Shown here: one piece after another, positions 10,808-23,449 of the stretch
How the letters are laid out: the number at the start of each line of letters is the position of its first letter
Numbering within the stretch: the stretch's first letter is position 1
Assembly: GCA_001642005.1 (NCBI GenBank)
Contig: LWCA01000088.1
Coordinates: 1-56,296, forward strand
DNA: 56,296 nucleotides
Origin: Intoshia linei
Taxonomy: Eukaryota; Orthonectida; Rhopaluridae
Direction of reading: 5' to 3'
Made by a program: the position numbers and the translations under genes
Notes under the pieces: model-generated
Databases searched by the model: none
The model's input: the letters and a program-made list of their open reading frames with translations, nothing else
What the model was told of the DNA's origin: nothing

Positions 10808-13800
10808 ATGTTCAAATTCAATAAGTTTAATGATTTGCAATCGTACATGTTCAACACGGTTTGTTTAATACACTTGTTTTCTCAATTCATTATTTTACAA
10901 AATCTTGCTTTATTACATTTCGGTGTAATAAAAAATAGCATACAATTTATATAATTATAAAATCAACTAAAATTTCCATTTGTATATCTAACTATGAGCA
11001 TTACTTTTATCAATCTAATTGGTTTATTTCATCAAGGTATATTATGGAAATGATTCATTAGTCGTTTCTTCTCCGACAGGTAAGCCAAACCGATCATTAC
11101 TAAAAATTGTATTATTAGGCACTGGTAAAACTACACTGGCTGAGTTAGCGATTTTGCGATTAATACGGTCAGAATCAGAAGAATGGAAAACAATATATTG
11201 TAATATTTTTAAATTCATGTATTATCATTACCATTTCCAAACCTACCGTACCGCGACGTTTTTTTCGGGACCTGGACGAAAGTTTTCCAAATGGCGCATT
11301 AATAAATGTATTTTCTTGAGTAGCATAACTGTTTTGTGTGTTAATGTACAATTTTAACCAATGAGCCACATAGAGGTGGTTATGGATATATGATACTACG
11401 AATTGTTGGTGAGCTTTTTTAGGAACTAAATTTATTTTCGGGTACATCGACCTAGGTAGGTTTGGCTGTGATCATTACTAACATTAATATTGACTATAGC
11501 TGACAATAACCTTAAATAATGTTTCTATAAATTATTAAATAACATTATAACGTATTTACATTTTTGTAGTGGCTCCAACGAAAGCTGTATGCAAGGAAAA
11601 AGTGGCCTTATGGACAGAAAAATTTAAAACATTTTCAATAAATACCACTGAATATACGAGTGATGTGGATGAAAATAATCCACATGAATATAACATTATT
11701 TGTGCTACACCAGTATTTATAAGATAGAGCATAAAACTAGTATAATATATTTTATTGCAGGAGAAATGGGATAGTTTTACTAGAAAATTAATTTCTTTCA
11801 GAAGTATTATGGCTAAAGTTAAATTGCTCGTTTTGGATGAAGTATATACTTACAATTAATTATTTAATTCAACTGAAAAAATATAACAACTTTTTATATA
11901 TTTTTATTATTTGATAATCTGATTTAAACAGCTTCAAATTCTTGGAGAAGAATCCAGAGGTGCTACTGTAGAGGTTATTGTTTCAAGAATGAAATACTTG
12001 TACCCAGATTTGAGAATCTTAGCAATATCTGCTACAATGCCGAACACTATCGAAGTATATTTTAAAAAATAAAATTTTTTATAATTTAAAATGCTATTAT
12101 AGTTGTGCAAATGGATTAAAACTGAAACCAAATTAGCGCTTTCATTCAAGTACTTTAGTTATAAAAATTTACTTAATACCTTTTAACAACACTCTGAAAA
12201 ATACATTATTTAAATGCAGTATTATTTAAACCCATTATTTAGAAATCCCGTAAGGAATGGAAAGGCCCGTCTAAAATTTTTTTAAAATAATGCGACCCAC
12301 TTTATATTTGAGTTTGACATGGCTGATATACATTGTATATGTATACTAAAATAATTATACAAGTTAATTAATAGCGCGAATAATTTACAAATTTATATTT
12401 AAATCTGTATATATAATATAATAATATCTATTAAATATTGACTTACTAGCCATTAATAATAAGTTATTATCTATTATTATACACAAATGTATTAATATAT
12501 ATCATTTTAAATAGGTTTGCTGCATCATTTCGTCCTGTACCTTTAAAAACTATAATCTTGTGTTTTCCATTTGATTCCATAAATTGCAGTAATGTTTTCA
12601 AGTTTGATGTCAATTTGAGTTATAAATTATCTTCTCTTATAACCAAATATTCATCTTCAAAGCCGACTTTAATAGTAAATTTATATTTTTTTAATTGACA
12701 TTATTATGTATTATATTAGTTTTGCGCATCTCGGAGCAGTGTTCAAAATACTGCATCGGTTTTGTTAAAGCAACACAGACTAAGTCTAACTACCGAAATT
12801 AAAAACATCCTAAGAATTCAATCATCTTTATTGAGTGACAAAGTTTTACAGGGTAATTTTTAAATACGTTATTTAATATACAAAAATGTATTTATCAAAT
12901 GTATATGTTACAGTGCGTTTGGAGTTTTAGTCAATCTTCAGAATAAACTTCAATTTCGTTTTCGTCGTGTAAATATAGATTTTTATTTAAAGGGTTTGTG
13001 AAAGTGGATTTTTCCCTTAAGGGTTGTTAAAAGTTTATTTTGAAATGATGGATATTGAAAAAATGTAATATTAAATAAAATCCTTCACTTTGAATATACA
13101 CTGAGTTCCAAGTTATTGTGAAAACATTAATAATTTAAAAAGTAGTCACTTATAATTATATATAATAATATAGTCCATTGTATTTTAAACCAAATTCACG
13201 CAAAAAATATAATTAAATTTTACATATTAATATATCCAGTGGCGGATCCAAGGGGTGCAAAAGGTGTAGTTGCACCCCCTAAATTTAAAAAAAAATTTAA
13301 ATAATGTTTTGTAAAATAACTGAATAAGGTTTTAATTTATTAAAACAATATATGGCTCATAACGGCAAATCTACAGTGTTTATTTAATGATAATTATAAT
13401 GTATATAATGATGTAGATTCTACATGATCAATTATAGATGTAGACTACATCTACTACTCTACTCTACAGAGCAAATATAGAGGGATCTGACATTGAAACT
13501 TTTTTAAAATTAACATTGCAATTTCTTTTTTCGATTCTATTTTAGCTGAACTCAGCCTTCGATTTTTCAGTGGTCAACAGATTTTTTTGAAAGAATTTTT
13601 TCTACATCCCACTTATTTTAAAACAAGTCATTTTGAAGATTTGAAAGAATTCGTAGAAAAATATGAATTATTTTACCATGCATATCATTAGATGAAGATC
13701 TCAAAGCAGAATATACTAGATAAAAAAAAAGAACTTGATTCAAAGACCACTATCATACAATTAATCGAAAGCTGCAATTCTAATTTGTTTCCAAATATTC

Positions 13801-16800
13801 ATCAACTATTAATTATTTTGGTAACATTGCCAATCACCTCATGCCAATGTGAATGCTCCATTAGCATTTTGAGAAGATTAAAATTTTTTTTAAGATCAAC
13901 AATGACTGGTAATCGTTTATATGGATTTGACCTTATGAATTTTCATATTGAAAGTTTGGTTAATGAATTTGCAATACTTCATCCAAGAAGACTGGACCTA
14001 GTCGATTTAGGATTATTTGATAAACAAAAATAATTAATTAAATTTTAATCATTTTTTTTTATTTTTGCAAAAAAATACAAATTTAGAAACTATTGTATAA
14101 CAACCTTTAAATGAAATTAAAAGAAACGCCCTAAAAAATTTTTTTGAGTTGTTTATCCATGGATTTCGTGAGGTTTTCAATTGTTTTTGCATCGATTGTT
14201 TGATTTCTGTTAAAAGTGCATGCCATAGATCGTTTTTGATTGGTATTGTTTATTCCCACTGTATATCTTTCTTTTAATTATGGACCACAGATTTTCAATA
14301 CAATTAAGATCGGGAGAATTTGGCTGCCAACACATTATTTTTTCAGATCCATAGCCATTTGATAAAAGATATTCTTTTGTATGACGGGATGCGTGATATG
14401 GGGCATTATCATTCATAAAAATGAAATTTTTAAGAAAGCTTTTTCTTTTTTTTTTATTCATGAAAAACGTTATTTTTTAAAAACGCGTAGTATGTTTCAG
14501 AATTAATTTTGACTCCATCATCTAACTTAAAAGGTCAAATAATAGTGTTTTTTACAATGCCTGCCCAAATCATTATACTCCCACCCCTTGATTCCGCTTT
14601 AAACAGTTTGGTGGTAATCTGTTATTCACTAACCAACCCTTACTCCACGAATCTGGCCCATCTAAATATATTCTGGTTTCATCGGTAAAAATTACATTTA
14701 AAAAATTTATTTTCATGTAATTTTTAGCCCAGGATAAAAATTGTCGTTTGGTTAAACTTGGTTTATTTTTAGCATGGCTGACTTTACCAACCGTTTTTAA
14801 TATTCTGCATCTCGTAGTTTTGGGTGTATCAGTTAATCCTGATGATTTAAGTATCTCTAGAGAAGTGCTAAGAGAGTTTCGAACCATTTCTAGTTTAATA
14901 TGGATATATCTTTAACAGATACTCGTTTGAATGATCCCTTTGCCTTTGTTTTTCGCTTGTTGAAAGGGTTTTGTATATATCGACGGATTGTGCGATGATC
15001 GCATTCTAACTTTGAAGCTATTTCATTTATCGATATTCCGTTATCCAAATTTTCAGGATTTTATCCTTTTCGTCCACAGTAAGTGATGTTGATTTACCCA
15101 TAATTATCCTAAATTTGGATTAGCATAATAATTTGGCACACTAAAAATTACCCAAAAATATAAAATCTTAAATAGAATACTTTTTTGGAAACGTGATAAT
15201 TTTTTTTGTCACAGTAAAGTCTTATATGATCAATGATTAAATTATGATAAAAAAATTAATAGAATATATATATGTATATATATATATAGAATAATAGAAT
15301 GTATAATAACTTGGAACGCAGTGTATATGCAGAGCTAAACCTACTATACCAAAATAAAACAAAAAAAAGTAATAAAAAAATAGAAATGAGCTCTGTGCTT
15401 AGAAAAAATTAAATTTATCGAAAAAGCAAAAAAAGGCCTTATTTTTCAATGTCATGATAACTGTTGCGTCTTTAATTTAAAATTTAATTTAAATTAAATT
15501 GATATAACCCATAATTCTTTAGCAATATTGCCTTTTTTTATTATCAGGTTTCGAATATGGTAGATTCGTCTTTGTCTAAACGAGAATATAATTAATATGT
15601 ACCTTTATTTATAAACGTTATATATGTAATTGTAATTTTAGATTTAGTGTTGGGTGGAATAGCTTACCATCATGCTGGTATCAACATTGAAGATAGAATT
15701 ATAGTTGAACATTTATTTAGAAATGCATATCTGAAAATTTTAGGTTATATATTTTAATTAATAAGCTAATACGTACGCGTAGTTGCAACTAGCACGTTGG
15801 CTATGGGTGTTAATTTTCCTGCTCATCTAGTTATAGTTAAATCTACAAAATACTATTCAAATAGTGGAATTGATGAATACTCGATATTACAAATCAATCA
15901 AATGATTGGTAGAGCTGGTAGGCCGCAGGTAGTTCATATACAATGTATATTATACATGTGCAATTAAGTTAAAAACGTTATATTTGAATAATTTTTTATA
16001 CAGTATATGAAAATTTTTCTAATTAAAAAATAAAATACATTTAAAAAAATTATTCCTCCTTAACTAAGCATAATTCACTTTGTAAATACTTTTTCTTGTA
16101 CACTTCTGCCGGTAATTTTATGAGCCAGAATATAATTAAAAAATTTATTTTCAATCAAAATAAATTATAATTAAAATATATTTTAATAATCTTAATTCGT
16201 CATAATCTAATGATGTTTAATTAATTAATCTTAGCTATCATTAATTGACGATTTTAAATGGTGCGGATAATTTGTTTGATTATTAATTTAAGCATTAATT
16301 TATCGTTGACTTTTTTTGTATCAGATTTTTCAGTATCAATTTGAACACGTTTTAGTCGAAATAATAAATAATTTTTGTTATATAAATAACGTGATAAATA
16401 ATATAGAAATTGTTTTCTTTGTATGTATTCAATGAGAAAAACTTATGCATATTGAATATTTATGAAAAATATGAATCCCCGTAAACCCAGATTATGAAAA
16501 ATAAAAATAAAAACTATTAATTTAGTAATTTTTTTAGTATGATACTTCTGGGATTGCTATAATTATGACTACTCCGGAAAAAAAAGTAATTAGATTTTAC
16601 CACATTATGATAATATATTATTAATATAAATCAAACATAGATGTGAACAATTTAATCTAATTGAGGATACTAAATTCTTGCAGCATTATTCTTATTTTTT
16701 TTAGTCCAGAACGTAAGATAAATTTAGTGAGTCAAATAAATCACGCAACTTTGTACCTTCAAAATGAAAAACAAAAATTACCATTATTTTAAAAAATAAA

Positions 16801-19800
16801 AAAGGCATAAATATTAAAAATTAAAGTCTTCACGGTTAAAAAAGCAGTTTACTATATATTTCTTTCTATTTGAAAATCGTTTCATTAAAACATAAAATAT
16901 TATATAATTATTATTAATTATATTTATAATTAATTTGGTCACATTTAATTAATTATAATTAATTTTAATCTTAATTAATATATTTAAAGCAATTTTACAG
17001 CAATTTGATTGATGGAATGCTACCTATTAAAAGTCAGTAATGTTTACATTTATAAAAAAATAATTCAATTGCAATCAGATTGTTAACTCTTTGATAATTA
17101 TCAAATAATAATCCATTGCACGCATGCGGCATGCGTACATATTTTAAATCTATAATTATCATATTATGCGTATTACTTGAAAAAAATTTAACCGATTAAT
17201 CCAGTGTTACATAATCGTATATATGGACCCTTAGCCTATAAAAAAAACTGGGATCATATAATATTTTAATAATTACATTTATTTAAGAATTGTATATTTA
17301 CAAATCAATAATATTTTGCGGTCCATGTAATTTGTATATTGGGAATTGGGTTGAATAAATATCATAGTTGGTTTAAAAATTTGATATAATAGATTGGAAA
17401 ATCATATTACTGAAAACTTGTTGGTCGAAATAGGTCTCAATAATATTATTGATTTTCATAGTGGAGTCAAGTGGATAAAAAATACCTTATGGTTTATTCA
17501 AAATAACCAAATGAACGTTGAAGGTATTATAATAATTGACTTTAATATTTAAAAATTTCAATGTACTTAAATTTGTAGCTATAAGCATAAATGATATATA
17601 TTAAATTTAGAAGTATTAAGAGATTGTATAACAAAATTGGAATTCATTGATGCCATATCAAATCGAAAAAAAATTTCTATTAAGGGTTATAAATATATTG
17701 AATTTTTAAATTTGATGAAATTTTAGAAAATGGATTAATTATTGTCAATCATAACATTTCATATGATAGCATGAAAAATATTATTGGATATAATGGATTT
17801 CCAACTATTGAAAATTTAGTAATGTACAATTCAATAATTTTATTATTATAAAAAATAATATAATTTGGTATGTTTATTAGATGATATTAACAATATTATG
17901 GCACCGTTATTAATCTATAATTCAAAAAATAATATACATTTAAAAAAATTATTCATCTTTAGCTAGGCACAATCCCGTTCGTAAATATACCCTTTCCCGT
18001 ACACTTCCACCAGTAATTTTATGAGCCAGAATATAATTAAAAAATTATAATTATTATTATTATACATCAACTTGTGCGTACTTTGAATTATTTCTTTATT
18101 TAGTTGCGTTTCATGTTCAGTTTAAAAGAATTTTCTTCAATGTATTTGAGAAGATCTGATAAAATGACTTTAAATAAACTTAATAATGATTCAACGAATC
18201 AATTAAGGTAATGTAATTTGTAATTTAAAATAGTTTACATATATATATTTTATTTATAATAATAAATTTTTATTAGATACAATATTAAAGGAAATGTGAA
18301 AAATAGCTTGGACAAGATATTTATGTGATTATATTATATTCTGAATATTTTGTCTTAAATTCTTAAAATTTATTTAAATTTATTTTGTTTAGTCTATTTC
18401 AAGCATCCTTATGCAATTGCAAAATTTTAGATTTTTCATTAAAACAGGATTTACTTCAAATATTTAGAGTAGGGAAAAAAATCTCTAAAGGTAAGACTGA
18501 TTTGTATATAAAATTGTTTATTCATTTCAAATAGGTTTAGTTCAGTATTTTATTAAATATGGTTCATTTACCATAACAAAAAACGCTATATATTGTTCAA
18601 GATATTTTGATACCAATATTTGGCATGATAGTGATTTGATAATTAAACAAATCTATGGAATTGGTATATATAATATTTTTTATAATATTTCACATTATAT
18701 TCATTAAATATTATAAAATGGTTTAATGTATTATTGAGTTTAAATTGTAATGAATATGTAATATTATCACAGGCATCATTATGTCAAATGAAATAAAAAA
18801 ATCAGGTTTCCGCACACTAGATTCTTTGAGGACATTGGAACCATCAACATTGCAAACTGTACATGTTGATATACTTTAATTAATCTTTTTAATTAGATAA
18901 TTAATAGAAAGCAAGACTTTTGTACCAAAATTTGCGATTCTATCAACTCTATACCGTTATATATACTTTTATTCAGCATATATAATATTGACGTAATTTA
19001 ACGATAATTATAATTATTTAGTCTTATTATAATTATATATTTAAGTATTATTATTATAATAATATGAAAAAAATGATACATCTAATTCGAAAAAATATTT
19101 TATATTATTTAGAAAAAAATAGACGTTAAAGTGACAATTATAATAAAAAATTACAATAAAGTCAGAGAACAGAATAATACTGATAAAATACGTTTTATTA
19201 TTGAAAGTGGTGATAGAAAGCTTTATACAAATACCATAAAGTAATTTCAATATAAAAATTGATATTACTTTAAAAATATTAGTACACTTTACATGATGAC
19301 TGATAATTGGAGTCGTATGATTTCTATTGATAGAAAATTAATTGAAAACGGAAAAATTACCGCAAATTTAATATCTGAAAATTTTGGTAATTTTTATTTT
19401 TCAAGGAAAGATATACAATTAACTCCCAGAAGTTCTAAAAAAGTTCCAAAATCCAGTTTCCAAAAATAGAAGATCAGATAGAATATATCGCCTATTTTAT
19501 TAATTTTTAAATTAAAATTGTTTTTTGGGTAATTTTTTAAACCGTAAATTATCAAAGTAGTCCATATGACCATCAAGGGTAAATTTTAATGTCATGATAA
19601 ATTACTAGTTTGTCTGTTTCATTAATAGGGTAATGTAAAGATTAGGGGTGTCAGACTCAATTTTCTGGTCAAATGTAAAAAAAATTATTATGCGGGCCGC
19701 ACAAAACAATATCTTTACTCAAATCATTATTAAATTAACAGTTTTAATTGATTAATAAAATAAAATAAAAAACAAAAATAACGGAATAAGTGCATAACTA

Positions 19801-20171
19801 ATGCTAAAATTATAATCACGATCACATAAATCATGAAAATATATAAAAAACTATAAAAAAAATATGGATAAAAAATTTTTGATATTATAAAAATTTATAT
19901 TATAACGCGAACCGCACAATTGACACCCTAGTACAAAAAAATGTAGTAAATTTATGTAACCACTAATATAATATGCTGTTTGGTACAAAATCCTTTATAT
20001 AATTCTAAAATAGTTGGATGTGACCAAATGTCAGCTATAAATTTTAAAAATGAACCAATACGGAAAAGATTACATGTCACAGAAAGAGTTGGAAATGTTC
20101 TAAGAAACTACTACCCTAGTTCAGTTTCATCCAAAAGAATTAGCATAAAACGATTAAAGGTTATTTTTTAA
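10808..20171 (+). CDS. HFM1: HFM1/MER3 meiotic Ski2-like DNA helicase
   Basis: HFM1/MER3 unwinds recombination intermediates to promote interference-dependent meiotic crossovers. Phase-consistent exons: 10808-10858, 11037-11079, 11119-11199, 11570-11712, 11761-11841, 11932-12054, 12103-12149, 12515-12674, 12720-12852, 15642-15743, 15783-15928, 16538-16585, then (after a gap with an 8-nt candidate exon at 16705) 17393-17523, 17611-17685, 17727-17818, 18104-18207, 18277-18324, 18393-18490, 18535-18663, 18773-18858, 18897-18992, 19113-19240, 19283-19386, 20014-20171. Motifs: SSPTGTGKTT (Walker A, split across two exons), LVLDELQ (motif II), SATMPN (III), [20 protein letters not shown] (V), [10 protein letters not shown] (VI). 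A winged-helix and Sec63-type C-terminal half follows. About 800 residues result, clearly shorter than vertebrate HFM1, and the N-terminus begins just before Walker A. The start ATG is the weakest point. Confidence 0.9.
13243..14033 (+). pseudogene. hAT transposase remnant with C-terminal dimerisation region
   Basis: The left end is CAGTGGCGGATCCAAG, a common hAT-type terminus. Downstream the frame is broken by stops until 13692-14033, an open stretch of 113 codons with [19 protein letters not shown] and a following [16 protein letters not shown]. This matches the C-terminal dimerisation segment of hAT transposases. No matching right terminus was found, so this is a truncated copy nested in the Tc1/mariner element. 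Confidence 0.75.
14160..15101 (-). pseudogene. Frameshifted Tc1/mariner-type transposase with DD37E spacing
   Basis: Reading down the minus strand: a start [14 protein letters not shown], a helix-turn-helix region ([16 protein letters not shown]), then [17 protein letters not shown] with the first catalytic Asp. Next come NDNAPYHAS with the second Asp and [12 protein letters not shown] with the catalytic Glu. Exactly 37 residues separate the second Asp from the Glu, whereas classic Tc1 has 34. The reading is interrupted by frameshifts near 15060, 14880-14900 and 14470-14570, so it is not active as it stands. Confidence 0.85.
19643..19930. mobile_element. hAT-like MITE in the last HFM1 intron
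   Basis: The ends TAGGGGTGTCA and TGACACCCTA are inverted complements with one mismatch, and the interior carries a GCGGGCCGCAC patch. Flanking target duplication is weak (GTAAAGAT against GTACAAAA). It lies in the intron 19387-20013. Confidence 0.6.
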
Positions 20172-20629
20172 ATTAGGGTTTTCCAATAGGTATTCCGAAT
20201 TTGTCAACTACTTAAAACGAATTATATTATTTTTTACATTATACGAAAATTAATGACATATTATTTAATTGATTGATTATTAATTGAATAACTAGGGCAA
20301 GTTTTTCCTGTCAATAAATTTAGAAATTTTTATTTACATTACATTTTACCTACAATATGTGCATATGTAATAAAATATGTATGTATGTACGTTAAAAAAT
20401 ATTCTGACATTTTGGAGCTGATAAATTTTTTATTTTCTTCATCCGGCTTCTTAAGCTTTTCCCTGCAGTTCCAAGTTAATAATAAAAAATTTCTACTATT
20501 CTTTTTAATCAATTTTTACCTTTAGCTAAATATGATAAAAAATATTTGTATCGATTCAGTATGAGGAGAAATATTATCATTTTTCAATAATCAAGCCAAT
20601 AAGATTTATTCAGTTATACAGTGTTTATT
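20172..20629. other. Intergenic AT-rich sequence
   Basis: No coding segment or element boundary was recognised between the HFM1 stop and the hAT-like element at 20630. Confidence 0.35.
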
Positions 20630-21466
20630 CAGGGCCATGTAAGTTGTTAGGGCCTACAATCATAAGCGACCTAATATTTTAATTTATTAATAGGTAATAT
20701 TGGAAAATTTCTTAAGTATGTCAAAATTATGTTGACCAATGAGATTTGCAACTATTATTTTTAATTTTTAGGCAGTAAACAATCGATTACACCAGTGATT
20801 CTCAACCTTTTATAACTCGCGACCTTCTTATAAACAACAAAAATTTTCGCGACCCCTCCCTTTATTAGAAAAAAACGAAACATTTTATATCTAAAATATT
20901 AAATTTACTTCCATTCATGTATTATAAAGAATTTTTCGAATGAGATTACAATAAATTTATTATATTACATACTTTAAACAATTTTGAAATCTTTTGAAGC
21001 TTAAAAAAATTATTACTAATGATTAAAAATATAAAATTACTTTAATTTAATGAGAAATTTGCCCCTTCAACACCGGGAATTTTTGTCTTTTATTTTTACC
21101 TTGAAACCCAGATTTTGACCTAATCATAGCTGGTGCACCATCAGTCCAAACACCGCATATATTGATCCAATTTAAATTTCCATCAATAAAAGTCATCAAT
21201 TTTTTTATAAATATCCATTATTTATGTAAGGAATTCACTACAAAATAAGAATTCTTCCTTAATTTCATTCAAATGAATACATCAAAAAAATAAAACTAAA
21301 CTATCAAATAATTTATAAAAATTTGCGACCCCCTGAGAAAGTTCGCAACCCCCGGTAAAGCAACTATGGATTAAAGAATATATAGACGTCCGAATTTTAA
21401 ATTTTTTTTTATATGGGCCTACAATTTCCATCTGACTGGCCCTATTGCTGACTCTCCACGGACCTG
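20630..21466. mobile_element. hAT-like element split by a nested hAT insertion
   Basis: The left part begins CAGGGCC and the right part ends CACGGACCTG. Flanks TGTTTATT and TGTGTATT match at 7 of 8 positions. The same sequence occurs uninterrupted at 36742-37006, which shows that the middle (20793-21368) is a later insertion. Shared internal blocks include AGGGCCTACAAT and ATATGGGCCTA. Confidence 0.7.
20793..21368 (-). mobile_element. Nested hAT relic with a transposase fragment
   Basis: The left end is CAGTGATTCTCAACC. The degenerate right end is around 21350-21368, with flanks GATTACAC and GATTAAAG (6/8). On the minus strand about 21195-21065 reads NWINICGVWTDGAPAMIRS, the TDGAPAM segment conserved in ZBED5/GTF2IRD2-like hAT transposases. 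Frameshifts upstream show it is dead. Confidence 0.75.
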
Positions 21467-21997
21467 TGTGTATTTAATTCAAACCATTACAGTGCCTCTC
21501 ATTGTTACATTTTGGTCATTGTACAATGTATACAGGGATCTTTCTCGAAAGGGATAAATAAAATAAATTTAAAAATGTAGGATTCGAAAAAAATTTTTTG
21601 GAAGTGATGCATATTTCAAATTCAACAGTGGAAGTGAATTTTATCCTTTAGTTATATAAACGTTGATTTTTCATTAATATGATTTAGTCACCATTTAAAA
21701 TTTTATGTTTTTAACTAAAAAGGGCAAGATACTTATCATGAATGACGATGTGCGAATTGTAATTATAAATAAAAAATGTGGGTGGTAAGAAATAAAGAAT
21801 ATCGCATCGTTCAGGTCTCTACCTCTTTTTTCCGTTGTATGATTAACCAATTTAAAAATTGTAATGGTAATGAATCAATAACATTTAATAATTTTGGATA
21901 ATCTAAGTTAAAACTTTGCCAAAACTATTTATATATAGTTTATAACAATATTTTAGACAAACGTTCCAACAAAAGTGAATGAAAATAATGAAAAATG
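21467..21997. other. Intergenic AT-rich sequence 3' of EXOSC2
   Basis: I see no coding or structured feature. It separates the split hAT element from the EXOSC2 stop codon. Confidence 0.35.
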
Positions 21998-23366
21998 TTA
22001 ATCTAAAATATATTTATCTTTACACAATTGTACAATACTTTTTAAAACATTTTTGTCAAGCAGGGTTAGAGGTGTGTATGATTCATGAACATATTGGTAT
22101 GTTAACCAAATTAAATCATCGAAAATTGGAGTTTCTGTAGATGCAAACATTATAATAATATTTCGTAATAATGCTATTTTCTTGTACACGGTTGAATTAA
22201 TTTTTGTACTTTTATGCGTAAAACAGTCGTTTGTTTTTAGTTCAGTAGGATATAACCAAATGTAACCATTTTTCCCGAATATTGCTGACACTTGACATTC
22301 AAAATCATAAAAATGGGATTTTCGATGTCGAATCAAATGACATGGTACTTTGACTAGTTGTCCTTGACCCAATTTTCCATACTAAAATGAAATTAGTATA
22401 AAAATGTAAATAAAATGCATTAAAATAGAAAAAGATTTGTAATTGAGTTGAGTGAGACATCACTGATCAATGATCAATGCAACCACAAAAAAATCCAAGT
22501 TTTCACTCATCTCAGCTGAGATTCTCAGCAAATACAATGTCGGCAATTTAACTAATTATTAGAATATTTTGAAAAATATTAGTATTGACCTAAAGTAATG
22601 CCTAAAGTAAGACAAAAATATTTGGGGGAAAATGTACTGTCACGTTTAACCATGATCGTTTTGTCAATAGATTTAATTTCAAAAAAATAAACCCATTAAA
22701 AATGCAAGATTTAAAAAAATGTTTAAACAAATAGTTTATGAAAAATACCTTTCTATTTCTAACGTTAAGCAATACAGATCCATCTTCAAATTTCAATTTT
22801 CCTTGAACTTCTGCATTAATCAAATCTCCTTCTTTAAAATATGTACGCATGATTCTTTCATCAGTTTCACAATGACGTCTTACTTTTCCATCAGGTAAAT
22901 TGACTGAATTTAACATTAAAACGGCTCTCATATTAGAATGAATATCAACTAACCATCTTTTTTTAGAAACGGAATCAATTCGTCCAATAACAATATCTCC
23001 AACATCTCCCTTATACCGACCGTGCATCGAATTTACACAAATAAGCCTATTAAACCGTGTAGCCTGTCCTGAAACAGTCGAAACTATTGAATTGTTCAGT
23101 TCTTCAGTTTTATGAGATAATGACATGATAAATTGAGATTCAGGTTCAAAATTAGTTTTTCTCGTCATAATAGTTTCAGCTAAATGTTCATCTCTTAGTG
23201 AATCATATTCATCGTCGACTTTACAAATATCGTACTTTTCAATCAGCCGAGTGCCATATCCACGCAAAAATTTTTTCCCACAGTATATTTTTTGACCAGG
23301 AATACAAAAGTTTTTTAATTTCATCACATTTTCGCCTTCTTCCTCACAAACATTCAATCTATCCAT
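21998..23366 (-). CDS. EXOSC2: Exosome complex subunit RRP4/EXOSC2
   Basis: RRP4 is one of the three S1/KH cap proteins of the RNA exosome, guiding RNA into the 3'-5' degradation channel in nucleus and cytoplasm. Two exons, 22749-23366 and 21998-22381, join in phase 0 across a 367-bp intron to give 333 residues (human about 293). The N-terminal domain contains IPGQKIYCGKKFLRGYGT. The S1 domain contains YKGDVGDIVIGRIDSVSKKR, then LMLNSVNLPDG and FKEGDLINAEV. The KH part has GKNGYIWLYP, the GxNG loop of this family. An insertion of about 30 residues relative to the usual family length lies between the N-terminal domain and S1 (around residues 45-85). The ATG at 23364-23366 is the only sensible start and faces VPS45. 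Confidence 0.94.
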
Positions 23367-23449
23367 TCAACCCAAAATCAATATATTCGATAAAGTTATG
23401 TTTTTAATGACATATTGAATAATTTTTAAAATTGTTATCAATTTGAATG
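23367..23449. promoter_or_regulatory. Compact divergent promoter region of EXOSC2 and VPS45
   Basis: Only 83 bp separate the two start codons, which are read in opposite directions. Core promoter elements for both genes must lie here or within the first exons. No clear TATA box was assigned. Confidence 0.55.

Larger units (their letters stand above)
13099..15323 (-). mobile_element. Tc1/mariner-type element with a nested hAT remnant, inside an HFM1 intron
   Basis: The terminal inverted repeats are CACTGAGTTCCAAGTTATT at the left and its complement with one mismatch at the right (ending GGAACGCAGTG). Both are flanked by TA (13097-13098 and 15324-15325), the Tc1/mariner target. The minus strand encodes a broken transposase (about 15101-14160). 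The plus-strand hAT fragment (13243-14033) lies between the left repeat and the transposase 3' end, so the hAT insertion is younger. The whole sits in the HFM1 intron 12853-15641, whose flanking exons join in phase 1. Confidence 0.85.

Noticed and set aside
17580-17610. Small HFM1 exon reading AISINDIY
   Set aside because: No donor in the right phase before its stop; direct joining of 17523 to 17611 is in phase and matches the family.
19394-19576. Minus-strand 60-codon frame
   Set aside because: Overlaps the HFM1 exon/intron border antisense and has low-complexity composition.
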